Assembly: GCA_021442155.1 (NCBI GenBank)
Contig: CM038221.1
Coordinates: 150,279,601-150,343,600, forward strand
Direction: 5' to 3'
DNA from: Cymbidium sinense
Lineage: Eukaryota > Streptophyta > Magnoliopsida > Asparagales > Orchidaceae
DNA: 64,000 nucleotides
The translations under genes were made by a program, and so were the position numbers. The notes beneath the pieces are model-generated. The model was not told where the DNA came from. It was given only the letters and a program-made list of their open reading frames with translations, and made no database searches. Positions 1 through 12,904 of this stretch are shown here, piece after piece (the stretch's first letter is position 1; each line of letters begins with the position of its first letter).

Positions 1-2874
1 CTATGCTCAAGCCAATCTTTGAATGTAAAATAATCCTCCAAAACATGACCTAGCGTGTGGTGGAAGGTGAACAAGTTAGGATCATTACTTTTGCCCACTT
101 CCTCCAGCATTCTAGGCTCGGGTAGCTAAAAATTAGGTTTCTTTAAGAGATTCTTAAAGATTTTCCTGATTACCTTCCTCTTAAATGAATAAGGTTTGTT
201 TAGATTATCCAAAAGAGTAAGTGGACCGTAGCTACCTGACGGTGGGTATGTGTACCACTGTTGTTGTGGATATGGCTGAGGAGGAGGTGATGAAGGCCAT
301 GGAGGTTGCTGTGGTAGCTGGTAAGATGGCCTCGGTAGTGGTAGAGGAGGTGGAAGTGATGACTGGAGCTCGAGGTCTCTCATACTACTCTCTGGCTGGA
401 TGCATCCCCTTGTCTACTACTATCACTGCCCCTAGCTTCTTCTCAAAAGCTTTTTGTGGCTTTGGCTTTATTGATTGATTCTTAAAAGGCAATTGTTTGG
501 CTTCTCCTTATAAGATAGCTTTGCTGATTAGTTTCTCAAATGTTTTAATGGTAAAACCTCTGAGCATGAAGGTGACCGGGCCATGAATATTCTTCAATAG
601 AATTTTAATGGCATGTTGTTTAGATTGTGGTTTGCATTTCATACTCAATATGCGCATCTGAGAATATAATCAATGAGGGACTCGCCAGGGTGTTGTTAGG
701 CCACAGCGAGATCATCTACAGACACTCTTTGTTGAGCTCCAGCAAATCTCTTAATGAAGAGTTGCTTCAATTCAACAAAAGTCTTCACCTAGGAAGTTCG
801 CATACCAATCAAGGGTATGTCTAAGCTACATAAAAAAGTCGAATAGAAGAAACTACCACACTGCATTTCAACAACTAGCCCTGAAGTGTGCAATGTGTTG
901 CTGTGGGTTCCCGCTGTCATTGAAGCTCTTGAAAGAAGGTTGCATGAAACTCTTAGGATACTAGATGGCATCGAATTCCTCTAGGTAGGGTCTACCCTTT
1001 GGAACCGATGATCTTCCTCAAGCTTGAGCCAACACTTCTATCGCTTACTGCTCAACCATGGTTTTAATGTCCTTTTCCTGTACTGAGGTACTATCCAATA
1101 CCTTCCTATACAAGCTGTTGTTGCCCTGCTCTACTGGAGGTGAAGTCATTGCTAGATCCAAGATAATGCACAACTCAGTCGACGCCTATAGTAGGATGCG
1201 TGTTCTTGATTCAAGTCCCAAAACTATTGCCAGCAAGTCTTCAAGCCACTTCCCCTTTATATCTATTTATTCATCCTTTTATTTTATTTGTTGAAGAAGG
1301 TGTTGGGTCAAGTAGGTTGTCTTCCTACTCGGCCGTAGCACCTTCCAAACTTTGCTGATCACGGAGGAGGAAACCCCTGGTATCTACCATGTGTACCCCT
1401 ATTGAATCCTCTAATAGATCATCTTCATTAGGATCAAAATTGACCTTCTCATCTTCTAAATCAGACCAGGCATATCCTAGGATTTTTTTCTTCTCCACTA
1501 GATACTAAGCTACATAGACATCTGCGGATCGGTCCAACTGAACAGGTACAAAAGATTGAGGCTGAGTGGTAATAGGATCACTATCATGAACAAATAGACA
1601 TCTAACCTCAGCTACTATTGGAGAGCTAAACCTATGAGGACTATGCTTACTAGAAGAAAGATGCTCCTAGCTATCACTAGATCTGGGTGGAGTGGTACTC
1701 CTAGGAGGATCTATGGCCATGGTGGAAACTGAACTGTCTCTTCCTTCCTCTGCTGCTACAATCTCCATAGCCTGCTATAGTGAAGGTGGTGATGGAATGA
1801 CTACTATGCTCCATGGTCCATTCCTTCTTCAAAACTTGGGAAGGTCGAGCAGAGAGCTTGGTCTCACAGTAGGAGATGGAATGGGATCTCTTGTAGTCGG
1901 ATCACCGGGGTTTCTTTCTGATGTTCCTTCATGGCCTTTTTGTGGGAATGGTAGATGATGGAACTTGTACGGGAGATGGTGGGCGGAGAGTGTGGTGGAG
2001 GCACACCAACTCTCTGATAGGGAGTTCTCTCCTATGGTGGTGGACCCAATAAATGTTATCGATGATGGTAAATGAGACCAAAGTCTAAGGTTGAGACTCT
2101 ATCGCCTCGCTCACTAGTAATATGTATCATGTCCTTTACTCTGTCTAATTGCCCCACACTATAGGGGATGAATAAATGTAACTCAAACTGAGCCTTGGAC
2201 TCTAATCATTTGTAGGCACCACTCAAAGATAACTGAGAAGGCAAGATACCTCCTCTCACCGATAGAGCAACATGAACCGGCGGTGGAGGTGAAATTAAAA
2301 TCCTCCTGGCATCCTCTTGATCAGATCCAAAGAGAGGGTGGAACTTATTTTCTATGATCAGCAGGGAAACTATCCTAGGTAACTCCTCTATTGCAGCCTA
2401 AGTGGCTACCTCCAACTCCCTGTCTATGCATGTTTGATACTGCTTAATCATGCAATTCTTGTTTCGGTGTTGAGTCCTGGTAGGTTGAGCAGTATGGGAA
2501 CTAAACCCAATCTCGAAGGCAAATGAGACAAACCCTGGAGTTAGGGAAGCCATTCCATTGGAGGGAGCCAATAAGTGGGTGCTAGCCCGTACTGGGGTAG
2601 CAAGGGGAATAATTTGAATGGCACCGACTGCTACTTGTGGGAACTCACGCCTTTTCTCTTTGAGAGAATATCTGAGATGGCATATCAACTGAGGGGCTTC
2701 GCCTGCCACCACGCCCTATGCTGTGAGGGTAGTCCCCTCACATATGATCCTAGACCCATCAAAACCTTGACCAAAATGGATGATGTGGGCGAAGCTAGAC
2801 TGTGCGAGGTTGGCCCAATCCAAGGCCAAATCCATCCCTAAATGAAATGTGAACACGTACTTTTGTGATGCCAT
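1..2874 (-). pseudogene. Decayed Ty3/gypsy gag (Tat/Athila-like), 3' end outside the window
   Basis: Gag builds the virus-like particle of an LTR retrotransposon. Reading the minus strand downward from a candidate ATG at 2,874-2,872 (MASQKYVFTF), several frames give gag-like stretches broken by stops and frameshifts. The retrotransposon-gag core lies about 1,000-560, with FIKRFAGAQQRVSVDDLA, then a GESLIDYI block, then NIHGPVTFMLRGFTIKTFE. A C-terminal block near 170-1 reads LPEPRMLEEVGKSNDPN followed by an HHTLGH..D.F.FKDW pattern. This resembles the H/C linker before protease in Tat/Athila-type elements. A proline-rich segment lies between (383-126). Protease and pol would continue to the left of the window. 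The element was interrupted upstream by the solo LTR at 3,017. It is not translatable as one product. The exact lineage within Ty3/gypsy is an inference. Confidence 0.7.
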
Positions 2875-3639
2875 TGAACTGAACTGAGTTGAATTGAAAC
2901 AGACTGAAAGTCTGTAATGTTAAAAATAAGTTTGAATCAGATTTTTGCTTTGTTGATTTTTGAATTTTGATTTATATTTTGAACCCACACTCAACAACAT
3001 GAAAGTGTTAAGTGGGTGTTGACCTCATTTTAGGATGAGCTCAACCTCCATCTTAGACATAGGATTTCTCTTAGACATTAAGAGTTCCTTAGTCTTAAGA
3101 CACATCTAGTGATTAGGTGGACACTCAACCTAGCCCAAGAGACTTCGAAGAGTTAGCCATAGGAATAGGTCATGCCTTAAGGGTGTTAGGAAAATTTTCC
3201 TACCCTATAGCTTGAACCACAATTCTCACTTCCTTCCTTCAAGTCAAACTCTAAATCAAATCAACATCAAACCTAAATCAATTCTAGCCGAATTGATTTT
3301 CTCTAAACTCAAATCAATTCTAAATGATTGAAATCCATGATCAACTCCAAAACTCAAACTCAAATTAAATCAAAATCCAACCTAAGCCTTTCAAGTCAAA
3401 ATCTTGAACTTAGCCAAATCAAACTCTTTATTTTTCTTCATGATTTAATCAATCCTTTAATCATGAATCCAAATATAAATATAAACTTCAATCCTCAAAC
3501 CAAAACTAAATTCAAAAACCAAACCCAAGTCAAACTCATGTTCACCCTTTCATTTGAAATTATCAAATGAATCAAAACCCATTTGACTCCAAATCTCTTG
3601 CAAATGGATTTATATTTCCATTATAAATCCATATGTGAG

Positions 3640-4400
3640 TTCAACCAAACTTGAATCAAGCCTTTATATAGCCAACTAAACCCAATTAGCTCACTTTACC
3701 CAAAATGGCCAATTTGACCTACATGAATCAAAATCAAATTCAACTCAAATCAAAGTAAATTAAGCCAATCCAAACATCATGTCATGTTGTTGATCACATA
3801 GGTTAAACAATTGTCATGAATTGGGTCAAACCAAGTCAACCTAGCCCATTGACCAAGCCAACTCTTTAACCCACATGAACCCAAACTAGCCAAATTACAA
3901 CCTAAACCAAATTGATTGCAACCAATTACTCAAGTTCACTCCAAATTCATTATTAAACTTGACCAAAGCCTCAATTAAACTCAATTTGATCAATTGGCCA
4001 ACTAGACCTAACCTAGCCCAATTGACCATGAACCCAACTTGGCCTAAAAAGTCAAATCAAACCAAAATTAAATCAAATCAAAATTAATTAAAACTAAAGC
4101 CTACAATATATTCCAATTGATCAACCAAACCCAAGCAAAGCCATGATTCAAGCCAATTTGGTCAATTGGGTCAAATCATTCAACTTAACCCAAATTGGCC
4201 TAAAGGATCAAATTGGCCAAAATCTAAATTAAATCTAAATTAAATGAAATTAATTGAAATCATTGAACAAATAAAGTCCAAATAGTCATTTGAACTTGAC
4301 CAAACTCTTGGTTTGATCCAATTTGACCAAGTGGTCAACCTAACCTATTTGACCCAATTTACCCAAATTAAATCAAATGAACTTCAAATGACATGAAATT
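3640..4400 (-). repeat. GGTCAA/TTGACC-rich segment of LTR-1A
   Basis: This is a low-complexity stretch made of variants of 'aaaTTGGcc/TTGACC' and 'caaattgacc'. It is the reverse complement of the equivalent part of LTR-1B (18,690-19,260). TTGAC is the W-box core recognised by plant WRKY factors. Whether the motif is used is unknown. Confidence 0.55.
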
Positions 4401-5339
4401 TGGTCCAACTTACTATTGACTCATTTCAAATCTTCTCAAATCAAATTCAATGCTAAATGACCACTTTTCCCTTGGATGAAGGGCATCCCATGAGAAAAGA
4501 CACTTTCCCAAGTGACCATTTCTCTTTCTTGGCCACTTGGCACTCATCCATTGGTCCACATAGGCACCAAGGACATTGATTTTCTAACCCAAGGAGTGGT
4601 TGCGATAGCCATGACTCATGGGGAGATGAAACCACCTCACCTCTCCCATTGGAACACTTAGCATGAAGGACACTCACCTCCCCTTGGCTATGACACATAT
4701 TTGTCCTTCATGGCAGCCACTTTTCATGCCGTAGCCAACCATCGGGAGCCACCTAGAATGATTCTCTTACATTCCCAACCACCCCAAGCCAAATGACATG
4801 AGTTTGGAGCCAAAATTTTAAACAAAAGGTTCATTTTGTTCACTTTTTATTCCAAGGCATTAGTGGCTGAAGAAAACCCTTATTCCTCTCATTCTCCCTC
4901 TCCTAAAGCTCCCAAAGCCATTGGAAATCACCCCCACTTCATTTTGGAAAGAAATACTTTAAGATTAAGTGGATTTCAGCGAGGAAATGATGATCACCGA
5001 AGAAACTTTATTTCAACATGAAGGAGAAGATCCAAGCTCATTTCAAGGCCTCTTCCCTCACTCAACAGTGCGCTCGAGTCATCATCGTCGCCGAAAATCA
5101 TCTTCGGTGAGGTAACCTTCAAAAAATGTAGCCGGCCTTAGGATCCTTCATTTTGTGATGATTTTTGCGCAATTTTTAGTAATCTACCCTAGATAATCCT
5201 GCATTTTTACTTCAAATCATCCCAATTTAAAAAAAAAGAATTTTTCTAGTGCAAATCGGTGAGAAAATAAGCCCATTTTTGATAAGTTTTCACTTAGAAT
5301 CCCTCATTTTTCTATAAAAACTTGATTTTATTATTCACC

Positions 5340-5640
5340 ACCCATGACGGTATATCCTTGTCCGCTGGATCGGATAGCTCGGATCGTGCGATCTGGGTCT
5401 TCTAATCACTTGATGATGACCATCCGATTGCGTGGTTTGGCGTGATCGAAGTCGATTGCCCATCGATCGCCATCCCGCCTGGATTGCGCTATTCGATTAC
5501 CGTCCGATGACCGACGGGTGAGAACCACGGGTCGCCATCCAACCTTACTAGTCTTCCCACTCAAAGTGACGGCACACGCAATCGCGGGTGCCGTGGGCAT
5601 GCGGTGCCACGCTGGCACCACATTGCCGTTAGCCGCATCT
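5340..5640 (-). promoter_or_regulatory. GC-rich island inside LTR-1A (candidate LTR promoter region)
   Basis: About 300 bp of GC-richer sequence with many CG dinucleotides sits in otherwise strongly AT-rich DNA. Matching islands occur at the same relative place in LTR-1B (17,360-17,640) and LTR-1C (60,240-60,500). In plant LTRs a local GC rise often marks the transcribed R/U5 start region, so a promoter is a reasonable guess. No TATA box or start site is established. Confidence 0.35.
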
Positions 5641-7436
5641 GATTTTTTTGATTTAAAAAAATTAATTTAAATCACCTAAAATTTTAAAAAATTATAGAAA
5701 ATAAAATACTTAACCATAAATTATAAACAAAAGCTCGTTGGATTCACCTTTCTAAGAGAAATCCAAAAAAAACCAAAATCTCCAAATTTTACAAAGTATT
5801 TTGAGTTTAATTTAAGTTTTAGTAAAAATCAAATTTCATTAATTAAACCAAAAATATATGTCAGATTAAGTTGAAATTTTCAGATATTAAAATTGATGTT
5901 AAAATACACCTACCATAAAAATTTCAAGTCAAAATGACCTTTGGATTAAAATATATTAAATTTTGAGGGTCAAATGATTTATTTTAATGAAATAAATTAG
6001 CAGAATTCATAAAAATCACTTAAATCAATTGAAACGTCCTAAATTCATAACTATTTGTAGACAAATAAAAAAAATACAAACTTAGGTTCATTTTAAAGAT
6101 AATTTTTACTAGAATTTAATAAAATTATTTCTAATTAAATTTGAATTATAGATGTTCTTAATGATGGTTTGTTTAAAAATATAATAACCCTTATTACTCT
6201 TTAATGACTTCATTAATTAAATTCCAAACTTCTCATGCATGTTTAGTGGGATGATTTCTGCCTCCCCTATTTTTCTTGGAATTTATTAATGAGTTAATCA
6301 GGAAAATTAATTAATGAACCCCTAATCACTCTCTTTATATAATTGAGCTTAATTAAGCATGTGAACATTGATTTAATTTCTTGATTAAGTTAATTAAACT
6401 CTGTTTAAGTGATTAGGAGGTTTATGGAATGATTTTGAGATATTTTCCTTCAGCTATTCCCTAAACCCCCTTTCTTCCTTAAATCCAAATCTAATTAAGG
6501 GTTAATCCACTAATGATCTACTTAATTAATCAAATCAAATTCTCAAAACCAAAATTAATCCATAAACTTAATCAATCCTTTTTGGGTAGATGTTGAGATG
6601 TTCAATAAGCTATGTAACTTAAGGAAATCATACTAACCCATATGTGTGGGAAGAGTTATGAAAGTACTTAAATTAAACCATTTAGCTTAATTAATCATTA
6701 ATTATGAGCTAATTGTATTAGGTACATTTCTTTCCTAGGATGCATTGATGATTTAAATTTCTTGTGATTTTATGTCAAATATTGGCTCATAATTATTTGA
6801 TTAATTAAAGTGGTATGTAAGGTTAATTAACAAACTTAATCTACACAACCTAACCTAATAAAATTAATCTAATCACCTAAAAATTAAAATAATACACAAT
6901 GAATGGGTAAGGACCAGAAACCTTTCTCAATTTCTAATTCAAACTCAAAGCAAAATGAAAGTCTTTAAATAACTTTGATTCTTTTAAATGATCTTTCATA
7001 AGTCTTTAAGAATTAATTAGAGTGAATGAATTACATGCTTACACACTTTATTTTTTCTAGCATGCTAAATGTGTATGTCATATGATCATTTCAAATAAAT
7101 TCATTCTAAATTTTAAAATTATTTTCAAAATCTATAAATCAAATAAAATGAAAGTGTTCTACTTATAATTATTTATAAGCTTGCATGTGGACATAAATAT
7201 GAAGATGTGCATAGTATACTTTTTCTTTTTCTTTTCTTTTAGCATAGTTTCGAATAGGATTTGGCAAAGTATATAGTTTATTTGAAAAGAACATAACACT
7301 TGCCTAACTCCATTCCTATTCATTCCTATGTTATTACTTAAAGAAGGACATACTTACACTTACACATATAAATTGCATAATCAATCAAACAAACAAATAC
7401 AAACTTTTATATCATTCTCTTTCTATGCATTTTTTT

Positions 7437-7960
7437 TGTACATGCACATGTATTTAATAAAAGTGGTATAGTAGTTTGGACAATCCCGGGATTGTGAGAC
7501 TTTAAGTAGCCCTAAGTAGGTCTTGTACCTTACACCCCTAGTGTTAACAATGGCGCCATACTCACTTATGTGTTTTATACTTGTAAATGTGCATATGAAA
7601 AATGGATAAAAGAATCACTTTCTTCTACTGAACAAAATCACGCATACATGAAACATTCCAAAAATTTTTAAGCAACCTCTCTTAGCATTTTATTTCCATG
7701 CATTTCTTTTTGTACATGCACATGTATTAAAGAAAATGATATATTAGTATGGATAAATTTTGGATTACGAGGCTTTAAGTAGCCCTAAGTAGGTCTTGTA
7801 CCTTACACCTCTGGTGCTAACAATGGCATCATACTCACTTATGTCTTATATACTTGTAAATGTGCATACAAAAAATGGATAAAAGAATCACTCTCTTCTA
7901 CTTAATAAAATCATGCATACATGAAACATTCCAAATTTCCTTAAGCAACCTCTCTTAGCA
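7437..7960 (-). repeat. Two-unit tandem duplication in LTR-1A
   Basis: Two units of about 274 bp share 'tgtacatgcacatgtatt', then 'taagtagccctaagtagg' and 'ataaaagaatcact'. LTR-1B has a single unit (about 15,560-15,800). LTR-1C has its own two-unit version (about 56,740-57,090, period about 238). Confidence 0.75.
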
Positions 7961-10097
7961 TTCATTATTAATGTGTGTTAAATGATTGCATCACATGTAT
8001 AGTTATGCTTAGAATTCATTCATGTGCATGATACACATGTGGGAAAGAAATAAAATGTTGTGTATTTTGTGATAGTAATTCACTTTATTTAATCTTAAAA
8101 TGTCTTTCTTTTTGAATAGGTTTATTTAAAGAAAATCTAAACTTAGGATTAACAAAACACATAAGAAAATATTCACTAAACAAAAAAAAAATCATTAATG
8201 AATCTACCTTAGATATCACTTAAGGTAGGGCGGAAAGAGAAGTTATCTTTTCTTTTTCTCTCTTTACAACACTTAATAATTAAGTAAGTTCATTCAAACT
8301 AAATCAAATCATCAAATAAAATTAACCTAAATCAACTAAATAACTTAAATTGAAATCATCCTCTAAGTTGAACATTTTTATACTTAGAAAATCAAAACCT
8401 TAAAGCCTAGCTAAGCACACCACACAAACCTTTTAAAACATACACATTAGCCTAAGTCATCACTTCTAATCCTATGTTACGGCAGTGCATGGTTTGATGT
8501 TTGCTTTTATTTTGTGATGTGATATTTTAGTCTTGATGTTAGGGTGTATGTGCGCAGAATGAATTGTAGGACGATTTAGTCTAATCATTCTTCTGTAGGG
8601 GATTGTGCTTAAAAGGCATTGTAATAAAATATAACTATTTTTATTGTACAGGTTGCTTATACTCCTAAGCATAATCCAAAATAGGCTAGGTGGACTTGGT
8701 TACCCATGTGTGGGGTGTCAAGTCCAATTTATTTATATACATGCTTAGAAATGTGTGGTTTGTTTAGTTAATCTCTGTTTTGTAGGTTTTAATTAAATTT
8801 ACTTTTTATTTTTATGTAATTTTGCAATTAGGATTTTGTAATGATTGTTATGAGAGGATTAGAATGAGTATTGGTTATAAGATCACATCTTATGTACCAT
8901 GTGAAGCCTTTGGAGTATCAACATTCCAACCATCCAAAAAAGAGAACCAAAAGAAGAAAGAAGAAAAGAAGAATGAAGAAATGAAGAATAAAGACACCCA
9001 TAACATGAATTCCTTGCTTAATTGTAATTAATTCATTTGTAATCTGGGTTGTATAAGGGTAGAGCTCGGCTACCCAATTTATTTTCGGGTTTGTGCAGTG
9101 GTGTCCGACCACGCTTGGCCTTTTATTCTTTTGTGTTAGCTTTATAAGATGTTTAATATTTTATTTAACTTATGCATTAAAAATGGCATACTTTTCCTAG
9201 TATCTTCCTTGCTTGATGTATGGCCTAGATGTAGATTAAGCTCTTAGGAAAAAATAAATCTTCTACCAAATGAATCAATTCAAAATTAAAATAAATAACT
9301 CATAACCTCAGTTAAAGCTCAAGTTAAAATCAAGATAAAAGAATTATCAACTCCTTAGCTCGATGAGTATTTTTTTTATAACATCATGCACAAAAGTATC
9401 TTGTTTCACTCTTAATTGGAGAGCTTTCACCTTTACCAGAGAAACTTGGCTTCACCTTTGAGAGCCATGGTGGAAACACACCTCCTCCCTTCTTGTTGAT
9501 TTTGGCCAATAATCTTACTTCTCATGCATTAGGCATATGAATCCTATAAGCTTGAGTCAAATGATTGTCCAAAATGAAAATAACATGTAATATGATTTGC
9601 ATTAGAGTTAGGTCATTTGAGAGTGAGTTTAAAGGACTTAGTCTCTTTCTAAATAAATAATAGTCTAGCTATCTTCCATAAAGCATATGATTTGTCTACA
9701 TGAATTTAAAATTGTTGAAAGAGTTAGTTGGCAACCACCCTAAGGTTGTTGTAAGTCTAAGTAGTCAAGTGGTTTGCCCTCTCTTGTGGAGGCAAACTAA
9801 ATATCTATTTTTGCCTTAGATTTAGGTCATGCTTTTGGCCCTTGCCAAAGCTCCCTAGATTTAGGTTATGAGATTGCTTCTCCCTTCTATAGGCCATAAG
9901 CATAAATCCTCACCTCTTAGGCATTTCCATAACCTTATATTATCGAATCATAAGCCCTAAACTTCTAATAAAAGTTTAACTCAAATAAATAATTCAATTT
10001 CAAAACATAAATCCCAACCATAGGATAGTTTGAGGTGCTCACTAAGTTTCCTAGCATCATGAGCATCTCCTACTTATCTTTCTTCGGCTTCAATAAT

Positions 10098-10100
<3 letters not shown>

Positions 10101-10139
<39 letters not shown>
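10101..10139. repeat. (CT)n microsatellite in LTR-1A
   Basis: An uninterrupted run of about 19 CT dinucleotides. It is absent from the corresponding part of LTR-1B (near 13,390-13,420), so it expanded in this copy. Confidence 0.95.
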
Positions 10140-10142
<3 letters not shown>

Positions 10143-10603
10143 ATCCATCCCATTTGATCTTCCTAAATAAACTAATCGATTGATAGTTCTACCTATTAAA
10201 ATCTTTGGAGACAATGATCATTTACCTTAATCGAGAGTATTCCTAAGGAATCTCATTCTTTAGGATGTAATTAACTATGGGGGATTGCCCCTGTAGGGAA
10301 CTTAATGAACCTAGTTTAAAAAAAACCATATTTTACTTTTCCATGTAAAGTAGGGGAAGAATCTCTGGTACATATGCAGACTCATTGTCCTTAGGAGTCC
10401 TTGTTGAGGTGATTAAGTCCATTATAGAGTGGTGACTTCTATCTTTCGAGATAGAACACCTCTCCTCAATGTCATACACGATCGCCCTCAATAAGAGCAT
10501 CTACGGATCTCCGTGGTGTCCCAACCAAAAGGCGTATATTTTTTTTTTCATTTATCCTCTTCAAAAGGATAGATGAAGGTGGGAATATTTTCACCACAGT
10601 GGG

Positions 10604-12904
10604 GCTCAAATGACTTTAGAAGAGAGATTTTGAATTGATTGGAAAGGGGATTTTTGAAAGTAGAATCCATTTTCAATAAATTTGTGTTAGTTGAAAATGG
10701 GTTCAAATATTTTTTTTTTTGGAGAGATTGATGCTTTCATAGATTCATATTTGATTTTGATTTTTGATTGTTTGGGGACCCTTCATTTAACAAATTTGAG
10801 TATGTTAAAGTAAAGGGTCAATTAATTTTATTTTGATTTATGATTTTGGAATTTACTCTCTTATCAAATTTGGGTATGCTAGGTGAGGTGTTTGAAAATA
10901 ATTTTTCTTCGTTTGTTTTGTTTTGTGAATTATGTGTAAATTTGAGAATGAAATCTTCACTTAGAAAATTTGGGTATGCTAAATAAAGAATCCAAGTGTT
11001 TTGTTGTCTTCTAAAAAGAGGATATTTACATAACAAATTTTGGTATGTTAAATAAAGGATCCAAATGTGTTTTGTTTTTGATGATTTTTTAAAAAGAGAA
11101 TTTTTTTACTTAGCAAATTTAGGTATGTTAAATAAAAGAAATTCAAATGTGTTTTATTTTGATGATTTTGAAAAGAAGATTCTTAGCAAATTTAAGTATG
11201 CTAAAGAAATTCAAATGTGTTTTATTTTGATTTTTTGTTAATTTTTGAAAAAGAGGATTCTTAGCAAATTTAGGTATGCTAAAGAAATCCAAATGTGTTT
11301 TATTTTTATTGATTTTTGAAAAGATGATTCTTACCAAATTTAGGTATGCTAAGGAAATCCAAATGTGTTTTATTTTTGTTGATTTTAAAAAGAAGGATTC
11401 TTAGCAAATTTAGGTATGCTAAGAAAATCTAAATGTGTTTTATTTCTGTTGAATTTGAAAAAGAGGATTCTTAACAGATTTAGGTATGCTAAGGAAGTCT
11501 AAATGTGTTTTCTTTTTATTGATTTTGAAAAATAGGATTCTTACCAAATTTAGGTATGCTAAGAAAATCCAAATATATTTTATTTTTGTTGACTTTTGAA
11601 AGGAGGTTTCTTTACTTTCAAATTTAGGTATGCTAAATGAAGAGATCCAAATGTGTTTAGAGAAATTTGGGTATGTTAAATGAAAGATCCAAATGTTGCT
11701 TTTTTATTTTTGATTTTTGATTTTTTTTTTTGAATTTTTTTTGGTTTTCGAAAAGAGAATTTTCACTTAGCAAATTTGGTTATGCAATATGAAAAATCCA
11801 AATGTGCTTTTGATTTTGGAAAGAAGACCTTCATGTAGAAAATTTAGGTATGCTAAATGAAATATCCAAAATGTGCTTAAAGTTTGAAAAGATGATTGTT
11901 GATTGTGTTTTAAAAATGAAATCTTCATTCAATAAATTGACTGAAGATGTTTATTTGTGCTTTTTGAAAAAGAATGATTTTTTATTTTTGATTTTAAAAG
12001 ATGATTGTTGATTTTGTTTAAAAATGTAATTTTTTTTATTTTGTTATGAAAATGTGATTTTTGATTTTGTTTTGAAAATGAAATCTTCATTCAATAAATT
12101 GAATGAAGATGTTCATTTATACTTTTGGAAAATATGATTTTGGATTTTATTTTTGGAAAGAGATTGTTGATTTTATTTTTGAAAATGTGGTTGTTGATTT
12201 TATTTTGAAAATGAAATCTTCATTCAATAAATTGAATGAGGATGTTCATTTGTGTTTTTGGAAAATATGATTTTGGATTTTATTTTTGAAAAGATGATTG
12301 TTGATTTTATTTTGAAAATGAAATCTTCATTCATTCAATTGAATGAAGATGTTTATTTGTGCTTTTGGAAAATATGATTGTTGATTTTATTTTTGAAAAG
12401 ATGATTGTTGATTTTATTTTAGAAATATGATTATTGATTTTGATTTTGAAATGATCCTACACATAATAATCATGAAGATTGCTAGATGAGGTTGATTTAT
12501 GAAAAATATTTGTGGAGAACATTTTATTTTGTGCATTTTGAAAAAGGGCTTTTTAGAAATTGATGTTTTTATAAAGGATTTTATTTAATTTTGGAATGAA
12601 TCTTTCCTTACCATAAAAATGGCAAGGAGGAAGTCTTTAGTTATTTCCTTTTATTAAAATTTCATTTTCACATATTGGGGAACCCAACAGGGGGTTTTAA
12701 GAACTACACGGAGTGAGGTCCTAAAACCTAAAGGATGTTGGCTAGCTTAGCTTAAGGATGAAATAAACTATGTGCCAATGGAAAATAAGGATAGTCTTGG
12801 ATTCATACAAAGTACAAATCCACTATCGATACTTGGAGACAACGATAATTTACTAAAGATAGAGAGAGGAACCATCCCTAGTGAAGTCGCTAGAAAAATC
12901 TATA
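10604..12904. repeat. Tandem array between the two inverted LTR-1 copies
   Basis: From about 10,690 to 11,690 a unit of about 70 bp recurs, carrying 'aaatttaggtatgctaa', 'atccaaatgtgtttta' and a 'gattttgaaaagaggattc' type tail. The motif ends at 11,280, 11,350, 11,420, 11,490 and 11,560, an exact 70-bp spacing. From about 11,900 to 12,450 the array continues as longer, irregular units of about 105-160 bp with 'gaaatcttcattcaataaa' and its mirror 'gaatgaagatg'. From 12,560 to 12,904 the sequence is unique, except for a short piece near 12,830 resembling the LTR-1 'ttggagacaacgat' block. No coding capacity is seen. It may be the leader of the gag element at 1-2,874, since Tat-type elements often carry tandem repeats upstream of gag. 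Confidence 0.8.

Larger units (their letters stand above)
3017..10598 (-). mobile_element. LTR-1A: giant solo LTR (7,582 bp), target-site duplication GTGGG
   Basis: A 7.6-kb block begins TGTTGACCTC and ends TTTTCACCACA on the plus strand, so it has TG..CA termini. It is flanked on both sides by GTGGG (3,012-3,016 and 10,599-10,603). Its reverse complement matches 12,905-20,166 and 54,225-63,039 over most of its length. Clear anchors are 3,017-3,240 against 19,950-20,166 reversed, and 10,200-10,535 against 13,000-13,310 reversed. There is no coding potential: the ORFs inside are short and not shared between copies. The 5-bp duplication, TG/CA ends and absence of an internal domain are what a solo LTR leaves after LTR-LTR recombination. 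The minus-strand sense follows the orientation in which it ends GGTCAACA. That choice is a convention here, because no linked gag-pol was found. Confidence 0.8.

Noticed and set aside
2398..2841. ORFs of 104 and 88 codons near the gag start as separate genes
   Set aside because: The minus-strand one is part of the decayed gag reading and the plus-strand one is its shadow.
1..10598. LTR-1A as the 5' LTR of the gag at 1-2,874
   Set aside because: Orientation and position would fit, but no primer-binding site follows 3,017 on the minus strand. The GTGGG duplication on both sides shows a solo insertion into pre-existing sequence.
10690..11690. CRISPR-like array (regular 70-bp spacing)
   Set aside because: Whole units are repeated with gradual divergence and there are no unique spacers. 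The context is a plant genome and the array is an ordinary tandem repeat.
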